Source: Alphaproteobacteria bacterium 65-37
GTDB lineage: Bacteria; Pseudomonadota; Alphaproteobacteria; Reyranellales; Reyranellaceae
DNA length: 42,250 nucleotides
NCBI GenBank assembly: GCA_001897995.1
Contig: MKRV01000010.1
Span: 1 to 42,250, forward strand
Direction: 5' to 3'
Shown here piece by piece: positions 1 to 6,408 of this stretch (position 1 is its first letter; every line of letters starts with the position of its first letter). Under the pieces are notes generated by a model. That model had not been told where the DNA came from. It made no database searches and worked only from the letters and a program-made list of their open reading frames with translations. A program made the position numbers and the translations under genes.

Positions 1-785
1 TGCGCCAGGCCCATCGCCAGCAGCACGTTGCCGCGCGCCACGGCATCGAGCTTGTGCACGTCGTAGAGATAGGGGCCGCCCCACACGCCGAGCACGGTCA
101 GCATGGTGGCATAGGCGAAGAAATGCATGGCGAGCACGGGGGCAAGGCCGGGTGTCGTCCAGACCTCGAGCAGGCCCTTCACGATCTCGCCGAGCCCTTC
201 CTTCTTGACGGGCGGTGCCGGGACTTCGGGCGGCCGGTCACGCACGAAGGCGTAGAACGAGACCGCGACCAGAACCGTGAGTGCGGCAAGGCCGGCAAAG
301 CCCGCGCGCCAGCCTACGGTGGCAGCGATCCAGGCGAGCGGCGTCGCGGCGGCCAAAGTGCCGATGTTCGAGGCAGCGAACACCCAGGAAAGAACAGTGG
401 CGAGCCTGACCGGCGGAAACCAGCGCGAGCAGAGGAACACCACCGACATGAAGGAGGCGGCGCAGCCCACGCCAACCACCGCCCGTCCGCCGATCAGGCC
501 GGTCGCATCGGTCGCGACCGCGATCCAGAGCGCGCCCATCATGGCAACGATCGAGAGCGCGGCTACGGTGCGTCGCGCCCCAAATCGGTCGAACCACATG
601 CCGACCGGGATCTGCACGGCGAACAGGGCAAAGAAGAAGGCGCTGCCCGCCCAGCCGAGCTGGCGCGCCGTGAGGTCGAGGTCGCGGACCAGCTCCGGCG
701 CGATCACGCTGTTGGAGACGCGATAGAACTGGCTGAGGCAGGTGACTGCGATCAGCAGGACGAGAAGCGGTACCCTCGACGCCAT
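1..785 (-). CDS. MFS transporter, 3'-truncated by the window edge
   Basis: Inner-membrane permease of the major facilitator superfamily. Only the first 261 or so codons are inside the window; the reading frame is still open at base 1. The start is the ATG at 785, which begins MASRVPLLVLLIAVTCLSQFYR at the first membrane helix. Alternating hydrophobic helices are visible, and the loop after helix 2 carries the family signature as FDRFGARRT (canonical G-x-x-x-D-R-x-G-R-R). The large cytoplasmic loop (DRPPEVPAPPVKKEG) separates the N-terminal six-helix half from the start of the second half. The substrate cannot be told. It lies downstream of, and on the same strand as, the FMN reductase, with an 84-base gap that contains a strong hairpin. 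Confidence 0.85.
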   Translation of the reverse strand, partial: MASRVPLLVLLIAVTCLSQFYRVSNSVIAPELVRDLDLTARQLGWAGSAFFFALFAVQIPVGMWFDRFGARRTVAALSIVAMMGALWIAVATDATGLIGGRAVVGVGCAASFMSVVFLCSRWFPPVRLATVLSWVFAASNIGTLAAATPLAWIAATVGWRAGFAGLAALTVLVAVSFYAFVRDRPPEVPAPPVKKEGLGEIVKGLLEVWTTPGLAPVLAMHFFAYATMLTVLGVWGGPYLYDVHKLDAVARGNVLLAMGLA

Positions 786-819
786 GGCGGATCTTGCTAG
801 CACGTGGCGCCGCGACATT

Positions 820-851
820 CCTTCGGCGCACGCCGAAGCATGCGCCGAAGG
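820..851. terminator. Strong hairpin between FMN reductase and MFS permease
   Basis: CCTTCGGCGCA (820-830) pairs perfectly with TGCGCCGAAGG (841-851). A competing shorter pairing, CTTCGGCG (821-828) with CGCCGAAG (831-838), is also possible. The hairpin lies just 3' of the FMN reductase gene on the minus strand. There is no T tract, so it may be a factor-dependent terminator, an RNA-stability element or an attenuator for the permease. Confidence 0.45.
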
Positions 852-869
852 ACGTGCCGTCGTCTGGAG

Positions 870-1439
870 CTACTTGACCGTTGCGGCCGCTTTGGCCTGG
901 CGCACGGCGAACGCCAGCGCGGCACCGAGATCGCCGAGCATCTTGCCGGTCGTCTCGTCGGTGAGCTTGCCGTCGGTGAATTTGGTGTGCGCCTGGCCGA
1001 TCATGACTTCCGGCTTGTTGACCGGACGCCCATCGAGGAACACCAGGGTCTGGCGGAGCTGATACTGCGCTCGCGCAGTGCCCAGCAGGCCCATCGACGC
1101 GCCGAACAACACGGTCGGCTTGGCGGCGAAAGGTTGCGGCGTCGTGCGCGACAGCCAGTCGATGGCGTTCTTCAGCACGCCCGAGATGCCGTAATTGTAT
1201 TCCGGCGATACCAGCACCACGCCGTCGGCTTCGAGCATGGCCTTCTGGGCCGCCTGTACCTTGTCGGGAAAGCCGTTTGCCTGGATGTCGGCATCGTAAA
1301 GCGGCCAGTCGCCGATCTCGATCGTCTGCGCCGAAGCACCCGCCGGCAGGCGTTCGACGAAAGCGTGCAGCGCCTGGCGATTGAGCGAGGCCTTGCGCAG
1401 GCTGCCGCAGAACGCGACCAGCTTCAGGGAGTCGGACAT
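870..1439 (-). CDS. NAD(P)H-dependent FMN reductase (flavodoxin-like, ChrR/azoreductase type)
   Basis: A 189-residue cytoplasmic flavoprotein of the NADPH-dependent FMN reductase family. These proteins bind FMN and pass electrons from NAD(P)H to quinones, chromate or other acceptors. The phosphate-binding loop of the flavodoxin fold is at residues 11-20 (CGSLRKASLN). The second FMN-contact signature, SPEYNYGISGVLKNAIDW, is near residues 78-95. The length is typical for the family. The start is the ATG at 1439, giving MSDSLKLVAF directly before the first beta strand. It is divergent from the IalB-like gene and upstream of the MFS permease. The physiological electron acceptor cannot be inferred. 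Confidence 0.9.
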   Translation of the reverse strand: MSDSLKLVAFCGSLRKASLNRQALHAFVERLPAGASAQTIEIGDWPLYDADIQANGFPDKVQAAQKAMLEADGVVLVSPEYNYGISGVLKNAIDWLSRTTPQPFAAKPTVLFGASMGLLGTARAQYQLRQTLVFLDGRPVNKPEVMIGQAHTKFTDGKLTDETTGKMLGDLGAALAFAVRQAKAAATVK

Positions 1440-1687
1440 GCAGGGAATTCCTTCGGAATAGGGAGGACCCGGCTACTTAACGGGGCGAACCGAGATTTGG
1501 CAACGCTGCGGCCGGCGGCCGCGGCGTCGAGATACCAGAGGATGCGGCGGCGGCGTTCTCGGTGGCGCGTCGTTGTTCTTCGGGGAAACCGTCGGTCATG
1601 GGGCGGCAGAGGCGCAGGGCGGGGCAGTGGGCGCAAGGGAGACAAGCTGGTAAGGGTAGTGCAACAACTCTCGGAGATGACGAATCC

Positions 1688-2158
1688 ATGAAGCGATACC
1701 TGGCCGGCGGCGCGTTCATTCTGGCGGCGGTCGCAGCGAGTGCCGCCTCGGCGCAGGACCAGCCCCCCAACAAGTGGGTGATGTACTGCGCCAGCGAAGG
1801 CGGCCGCGACTGCGGCGTGCAGGCGACGATCGACGGCAATAGCCTGCTCGGCCAGTTCCTGGTGGTGCGCTACTCGGCGGCTTACCGGAAGCTCTCCGTG
1901 GTGGGCGACGGCCAAGGCGTGCAGGCCAGCGTCCAGGTCGACTTCAACCCGTTCATTTCGACCAGCATCTGCGGCCAGGGGATCTGCCAGTACGATTCGG
2001 GCAAGTCGGCTCAGCTTTTGGAGCAGATGCGCTCCGGCTCGCAGATCCAGGTGCAGATCCAGATGCAGAACACCATGGCCGGTCCGTTCATGCAGACCTT
2101 GAGCGGCTTCGACAACGAACTGCAGAAGGCGCTAGCGGCGCAGCAGCGCGGCGGCTGA
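1688..2158 (+). CDS. Secreted IalB-like protein (invasion-associated locus B family, tentative)
   Basis: A small exported protein of 156 residues. The ATG at 1688 gives a clear Sec signal peptide (MKRYLAGGAFILAAVAASAASAQ, cleavage after ASA near residue 22), and a purine-rich CGGAGA lies about 10 bases upstream; the longer in-frame reading would bury this signal. The mature part has cysteines in W-x-x-x-C, DCG, ICGQGIC patterns and a C-terminal SGFDNELQKAL segment. This resembles the IalB family of alphaproteobacterial periplasmic or surface proteins, whose members have paired cysteines and a C-terminal GF-x-x-AL element. The biochemical role of that family is poorly defined. The assignment rests on motif resemblance only. 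Confidence 0.6.
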   Translation: MKRYLAGGAFILAAVAASAASAQDQPPNKWVMYCASEGGRDCGVQATIDGNSLLGQFLVVRYSAAYRKLSVVGDGQGVQASVQVDFNPFISTSICGQGICQYDSGKSAQLLEQMRSGSQIQVQIQMQNTMAGPFMQTLSGFDNELQKALAAQQRGG

Positions 2159-2167
2159 TCGCGGCGA

Positions 2168-3016
2168 TCAACGTTCCGCTGCCGCTGCCGAACGAATGAG
2201 ATCGAGCGCCGGGCCGACGACGTTCGGCTCGGCATCGGCCGGCCAGACGAGGTGAGCCGAAATCGAGAATTCCGGCGCCCCCGGCACGACGACGAGCCGG
2301 TGGCTCTCGAGGTGGGGGCGTACCAGGCGGATAGGGAAGTAGCCCGAGCCGCCGTTCGCCAGCACATGCTGCAGGCCGAGCCAGCCGATATTGGCAGTGA
2401 GGGCGGCGCCAAAGAATTCGGGAAAGCTCGCGCTGTGGCGGGCCAGGAACTCCGGCCCCCAGTCGATATAGACGTACCCTGCATCGAGGGTCGGCCGCGG
2501 CTGCGCCCGGGTCGAGACTAGGACGAGGCGATCGTCGAACAGGAACTCGACCTTGAGGCCGGGGCGGCTTTCCGGCGTGTAGAGGATCGCAATATCGAGC
2601 CGACCCTCGACGAGCCCCTCCATGAGATCGCCTTCGAGGCCGATCTCGGCGCGCACCGACAGGTCGGTCGCCCTCGCCAGCAGGATGGGCAACTGCTGCA
2701 GCAGAAACTGTTCCCACAGACCGAGCCGCGCGCCGATCGTCACGGTGGCGCGATAGCCGCGGGCGATGCCGAGATCGTGGCGCGCCTGCTCGACGGTGCG
2801 CACCAGGGTCGAGGCGTGTTTCTGGAAGTGCTTGCCCGCCGGCGTCAGCGTCGTGCCGCCCTTGTTGCGCACGAACAGCCGGCAGCCAAGCGTCGTCTCC
2901 AGAAGACGGATCCGCGTGCTCACCGTCGATTGCGTCACGTGCAGCCGCTCGGCGGCGCTGACGAAGCTGCCGGTGGCGATGACCGCCAGGAAGGTGCGGG
3001 CGAGTTCGGTGTCCAA
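2168..3016 (-). CDS. LysR-family transcriptional regulator
   Basis: A 282-residue DNA-binding regulator. Residues 1-60 form the LysR winged helix-turn-helix (LARTFLAVIATGSFVSAAERLHVTQSTVS, then RIRLLETTLGCRLFVR). Residues 90-280 form the LysR substrate-binding fold, with typical strands such as LDIAIL and ANIGWLGLQHVLANGGSGYFP. The start is a TTG at 3016 that gives MDTELARTF, the usual LysR beginning; no in-frame ATG fits. It is divergent from the ferritin-like gene at 3112, and a perfect inverted repeat lies 17 bases upstream of the start. LysR proteins usually control a divergent neighbour, so the ferritin-like and folate pair is a plausible target. The effector is unknown. Confidence 0.93.
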   Translation of the reverse strand: MDTELARTFLAVIATGSFVSAAERLHVTQSTVSTRIRLLETTLGCRLFVRNKGGTTLTPAGKHFQKHASTLVRTVEQARHDLGIARGYRATVTIGARLGLWEQFLLQQLPILLARATDLSVRAEIGLEGDLMEGLVEGRLDIAILYTPESRPGLKVEFLFDDRLVLVSTRAQPRPTLDAGYVYIDWGPEFLARHSASFPEFFGAALTANIGWLGLQHVLANGGSGYFPIRLVRPHLESHRLVVVPGAPEFSISAHLVWPADAEPNVVGPALDLIRSAAAAER

Positions 3017-3032
3017 CGATGGCTCTGTCGCT

Positions 3033-3059
3033 GATAATATCTATCTTTTCGATATTATC
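3033..3059. promoter_or_regulatory. Perfect dyad between LysR gene and divergent gene; probable operator
   Basis: GATAATATC (3033-3041) and GATATTATC (3051-3059) are exact reverse complements with a 9-base spacer, in an AT-rich patch within otherwise GC-rich DNA. The dyad sits 17 bases upstream of the LysR start and about 50 bases upstream of the divergent gene. This is where LysR proteins bind to autoregulate and to activate a neighbour. Confidence 0.6.
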
Positions 3060-3111
3060 GGCCATATTTCTTCGTTTTCCAGATGGATAATGACCTCTTA
3101 GGATGGTCTCC

Positions 3112-3594
3112 ATGGAAACGACGACCATCGACAAGACCTCCCCGCCGGCCGGCCCGATCCCGCGCGAGGAGCTGATCGCGGTGCTGAACGAACTGCTCGA
3201 AGCGGAGCGGGCCGGCGCCAAGGTCGCCCTGGAGAGCGCCCGCGACGCCGGCAATCCCGCAACGGCCGACCTGCTCGAGTCGATCCGCGAGGACGAGGCA
3301 CGCTGGTGCGCCATGCTGCTGCGCCACATCAAGGCTCTGGAGGGGGCTGCGTCGCCGCGCATCGGTGCGTTCCACGGCAAGGCGATGGCGATCGCCGATC
3401 TCAGGGAGCGTCTCACCTTTCTCAATCGTGGCCAGGGCTGGGTCGTGCGCAAGCTGCGCGAGGTAACGCCGCGGGTCCGTGACGACGCGCTGCTCGCCGA
3501 TCTCAGTCACATGCTGAGCTCCCATGTCGCCAACATCAACCTGACCAACAGCGCGCTGGCGCATGGGACCGCCGCCGGCACCCCGCCGTCATGA
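3112..3594 (+). CDS. Ferritin-like helical protein (resembles DUF6306 proteins)
   Basis: About 160 residues, almost wholly alpha-helical: EELIAVLNELLEAERAGAKVALESARDAG, then LLESIREDEARWCAMLLRHIKALEG, then two further helices ending MLSSHVANINLTNSALAH. Acidic and histidine residues within the helices (EAERAG, EDEARW, HIKALE, H in SSHVANIN) resemble a four-helix ferritin-like bundle, though metal binding is not proven. The ATG at 3112 is preferred because AGGA lies 8 bases before it; an ATG at 3103 is also in frame but sits directly on that AGGA. The stop overlaps the next start as ATGA, so it is translationally coupled to the folate enzyme. The function is unknown. Confidence 0.75.
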   Translation: METTTIDKTSPPAGPIPREELIAVLNELLEAERAGAKVALESARDAGNPATADLLESIREDEARWCAMLLRHIKALEGAASPRIGAFHGKAMAIADLRERLTFLNRGQGWVVRKLREVTPRVRDDALLADLSHMLSSHVANINLTNSALAHGTAAGTPPS

Positions 3595-4298
3595 ACTCTG
3601 CGAATGACAACGAAGAGGACGACGATCTGCAGCCGGCCTACGGGTCGGGCTACAGCTCGCCCCCTTGCATGATGCATCTGGTCGATCCCGAGACCGGCGC
3701 CATCGTGCCGGCGGCCGTCGATCTCGGGCTGATGCGCGACCTCAAGCGGTGGCGCAGGGCCGAACGCGAACGGTTGCTCGCGGTGCGCCTCGCCCTTCCC
3801 GCCGAGCAGCGCCGGCGCTTCTCCGAGCGCATTGCCGAGGAGCTGGATCGGCTGCTGGGCGATCTGGTGGGCCAGATCGTGGGCGTCTACTGGCCGTTTC
3901 GCGGCGAACCGGACCTGCGCTCCTGGATGGAAGGGCTGGCCCAACGTGGCGCAATCTGCGCGCTGCCGGTGGTGGTCGGGCCCAAGCAGCCGCTGGCCTT
4001 CCGCGTCTGGCGGCGCGGCGATGAGCTGGAGCCCGGCGTCTGGAGCATTCCTGTGCCGGTTGCCCGGCAGGAAGCGACGCCGGACATCGTGATCGCGCCA
4101 CTCCTCGGCTATGACCGCGCCGGTTATCGCCTGGGCAATGGCGGCGGCTTCTACGATCGCACTCTGGCGGCTCTGCCGCAGCGCCCGCTCGTGGTCGGCG
4201 TCGGCTACCAGCGCCTCGCGATCCCGACCATCTATCCGCAGGCGTACGACATTGCGATGGATGTGATCGTCACGGAAGAAGGCTTTTCAGGGCGATGA
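3591..4298 (+). CDS. 5-formyltetrahydrofolate cyclo-ligase (MTHFS)
   Basis: A cytoplasmic enzyme that converts 5-formyl-THF to 5,10-methenyl-THF with ATP, returning stored folate to one-carbon metabolism. It has 235 residues. The family core begins near residue 47 (MRDLKRWRRAERERLLAVR). Other family features are GVYWPFRGEPDLR in the middle and the glycine-rich nucleotide and phosphate site GYDRAGYRLGNGGGFYDRTL near residues 172-192. The first 46 residues or so are an acidic, proline-containing extension not needed by the family. The gene starts inside the stop of the preceding gene (ATGA) and its end overlaps the convergent cytochrome gene by 12 bases. Confidence 0.9.
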   Translation: MNSANDNEEDDDLQPAYGSGYSSPPCMMHLVDPETGAIVPAAVDLGLMRDLKRWRRAERERLLAVRLALPAEQRRRFSERIAEELDRLLGDLVGQIVGVYWPFRGEPDLRSWMEGLAQRGAICALPVVVGPKQPLAFRVWRRGDELEPGVWSIPVPVARQEATPDIVIAPLLGYDRAGYRLGNGGGFYDRTLAALPQRPLVVGVGYQRLAIPTIYPQAYDIAMDVIVTEEGFSGR

Positions 4299-4685
4299 GC
4301 CCGATGGACATTTTTCGGCGTCACGCGTTGCCGACTTGAGATAGGCGATGAGGTCCGCCCGCTCCTGGCTGTTCTTCACGCCGGCATAGGCCATCCTGGT
4401 GCCGGGCACGGCTTTGAGCGGATTTTCCAGGAAGTGGTCGAGACTCGCTTCGTCCCAGACGAGGCCGGACGACTTCAGGGCCGGCGAATAGCTGAAGTCG
4501 GGCAGGGCGGCCGCCGGACGGCCGAACAGGCCGCAATGGCGCGGCCCGCTGCGATTGTGTTCCAGGGAGTGGCACGCCAGGCAACGTTGGTAGATCTGCG
4601 CGCCTCTGCCGGGGTCGCCGTCCGCCGCCTGGCAGAGGGACGCCCCGGCAATGAGGCAGATGACGGCGGCGAACGGGTACTTCAT
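4287..4685 (-). CDS. Periplasmic class I cytochrome c (c550-like)
   Basis: A 132-residue electron carrier. Starting at the ATG at 4685 gives a signal peptide (MKYPFAAVICLIAGASLCQAA). The heme site is CLACH, with Cys35, Cys38 and His39, and the distal ligand is probably Met98 in GTRMAYAG. The segment FSYSPALKSSGLVWDEASLDHFLENPLKAVPG and the C-terminal RADLIAYLK helix match the mitochondrial-like soluble cytochrome c family. A longer in-frame ORF exists, but its extra residues precede the signal peptide and overlap the upstream gene. It follows the ferritin-like gene by 28 bases and is probably co-transcribed with it, under the adjacent sigma factor if that factor acts locally. Confidence 0.9.
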   Translation of the reverse strand: MKYPFAAVICLIAGASLCQAADGDPGRGAQIYQRCLACHSLEHNRSGPRHCGLFGRPAAALPDFSYSPALKSSGLVWDEASLDHFLENPLKAVPGTRMAYAGVKNSQERADLIAYLKSATRDAEKCPSGSSP

Positions 4686-4713
4686 GTCGATACTCGCGAT
4701 CGGAGCGTGTTGT

Positions 4714-5301
4714 TCAGGAAACGAAGGCCGACGGTACCGGCGGCTGGCCCAGCGCCTGGCGCAGCACGGCCCAATGCATGGCTTCGTCGCCAAGAATGGA
4801 GGCGGCTACCTTCGCGAGCTCGCGATCGTCGAGGATGGGAATGGCGCCGAGATAGGCGCTGACGGCGCCGCGTTCGAGTTCGGCCGCGAAGCCCAGCACG
4901 TCGGCCTGGGTCTTCAGCTTGTCGACGGGGAAGGAGTATTGCGCCTTTCCCGCCACCGGTGTGCCGCCCAGCTTCTTCACGGTCGCCGCGAGCGCTGCCG
5001 CATGTTCCTTGTGGTGTCCCTGGAACTGGACGGCGAGATCGAGAACCGGCTTCTGCAGCAGGCCGCTGGCCGCACCGACTTGATAGGCGGCAATCGCTTC
5101 CTGCTCGGCGGCGAGGGCGGCATTGAGGAACGTCACGTCGTTGCCGGCGGTCTTGGCCGCGGCTGGACCGACAAGCGCGAGGCGGTCGTGTCCGGCGAGC
5201 AGCGCGATCGCCGTCGCCGAAAGTGTCAGCTTGCCGAAGCCGGAAAGAAAGCCGCGCCGGGCGGCGGCCGTCTGTGCAGCCGGCGGAAAGATCGAAGACA
5301 T
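4714..5301 (-). CDS. Tat-exported ferritin-like domain protein
   Basis: A 195-residue protein. The ATG at 5301 has a good ribosome site (AGGAG) and gives an N-terminus with a twin-arginine motif (ARRGFLSGFG) and hydrophobic segment LTLSATAIALLAG, indicating export of a folded protein. The mature part is a ferritin-like four-helix domain. Its paired glutamate and histidine motifs are AALAAEQEAIAAYQ, FQGHHKEHAAAL, FAAELERGAVSAYLGAI and ILGDEAMHWAVLRQAL. In this family (Ferritin_2 type) such residues bind a di-metal centre, but the activity is not established. It is divergent from the sigma/anti-sigma gene 147 bases away and heads an operon with cytochrome c, suggesting a periplasmic redox or oxidative stress role. 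Confidence 0.87.
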   Translation of the reverse strand: MSSIFPPAAQTAAARRGFLSGFGKLTLSATAIALLAGHDRLALVGPAAAKTAGNDVTFLNAALAAEQEAIAAYQVGAASGLLQKPVLDLAVQFQGHHKEHAAALAATVKKLGGTPVAGKAQYSFPVDKLKTQADVLGFAAELERGAVSAYLGAIPILDDRELAKVAASILGDEAMHWAVLRQALGQPPVPSAFVS

Positions 5302-5448
5302 GGAGAGCTCCTGGGTTCGGCAAACGGCGGGATGTCGTTCGCTTCCTGTTGAACCCCGGGACCTCCAGCCTCGGATGCGGATTTTTATTTTTCCCGCGCT
5401 GCATCCGGTCGGGCGGCGACGGGGTAACTGTCCGGAGGAGGTCTTCCG

Positions 5449-6408
5449 ATGGTCGAGATTCTCAGGCTTCGCGATCCATTGAGCGCGAGATCGGCACCGC
5501 TTTCTCGCGCAACCCTGGAGCCAGCAAGTCCGGCCGCCGCGCCCTTCGATCCTTTGGCGAGGCTGTTGGCCGAAATCGCAATCGGGCACGACCGGGCGTT
5601 CGCTCGGCTCTACGAATTGGTCGGCGCCCGATTGTTTGCGGTCGCGCGGCGCATCGTGCGGCACGACGATCTCGCCGAGGACGTCCTGCAGGAGGCGTTC
5701 CTCCGCATCTGGCGCGCCGCCTACCGGTATGATCCCGCGAAGGGATCGGCTTATGCCTGGTTGATCTGCATCGTGCGCAATCGCGCGCTGTCGGCGCGCT
5801 CTCGGGCCGGGCGACGCGAGGACAGTCAGGCGGCGCTCGATATCGAGACGATGGCGTCCGATGCGCCGGATCCGGCGGCGCTCGTCGTTCGCAGCGATGA
5901 GGCACGTCGGGTGAATGCCTGCCTGGCAAATCTGCCGGCGAACCATCGCCGCTCCATCAGCCTCGTCTATTTCGAAGGGCTGACGCACGGCGAGCTGGCG
6001 GACCGGTTGGGTGTTCAGCTCGGGACGGCGAAGAGCTGGGTACGGCGCGGTCTGGCGCAGATGAGCAAGTGTCTTCTAAGGGACGACCGCGCCGATCGGT
6101 ACGACCTCGTCGCCGCCGACTACGCCATCGGCTCGCTGCAGGGCAAAGCGCGCCGCGGCTTCGAGCGACGGCGCGAACGCGATGCCCGTTTCTGCGTCGC
6201 CGCCGATCGCTGGGAGGCTGAGCTCGCCCTGCTCACGGACTGCCTGCCTGAGCCGTCGTTCCGGTCGAGCAAGGTCTGGAAACGCATCCAGGACGACGTC
6301 CGGCGCACACGCCCACAGGACACCTACAGGAGCATGCCGCGCATTGTCTCGCGCATCAGCGAGGCCATGCGTTCGATCGATCCACGCCGATGGTTTGGAC
6401 GGGTGTAG
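5449..6408 (+). CDS. ECF sigma factor fused to an anti-sigma (RskA/ChrR-like) cytosolic domain
   Basis: 319 residues, longer than a plain ECF sigma factor. Sigma region 2 spans about residues 44-115 (DRAFARLYELVGARLFAVAR, DDLAEDVLQEAFLRIWRAA). Region 4 spans about 155-207 (LPANHRRSISLVYFEGLTHGELADRLGVQLGTAKSWVRRGL). Residues 216-288 then match the N-terminal domain of RskA-type anti-sigma factors: DLVAADYAIGSLQGKARRGFERR, then a Trp-containing helix (DRWEAELALL), then SSKVWKRIQDDV. The usual transmembrane helix and periplasmic domain are absent. The last 28 residues come from sequence that overlaps the 3' end of the convergent NRPS gene by 85 bases. GGAGGAGG precedes the ATG at 5449. The likely target is the divergent ferritin-like/cytochrome c operon. 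Confidence 0.85.
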   Translation: MVEILRLRDPLSARSAPLSRATLEPASPAAAPFDPLARLLAEIAIGHDRAFARLYELVGARLFAVARRIVRHDDLAEDVLQEAFLRIWRAAYRYDPAKGSAYAWLICIVRNRALSARSRAGRREDSQAALDIETMASDAPDPAALVVRSDEARRVNACLANLPANHRRSISLVYFEGLTHGELADRLGVQLGTAKSWVRRGLAQMSKCLLRDDRADRYDLVAADYAIGSLQGKARRGFERRRERDARFCVAADRWEAELALLTDCLPEPSFRSSKVWKRIQDDVRRTRPQDTYRSMPRIVSRISEAMRSIDPRRWFGRV

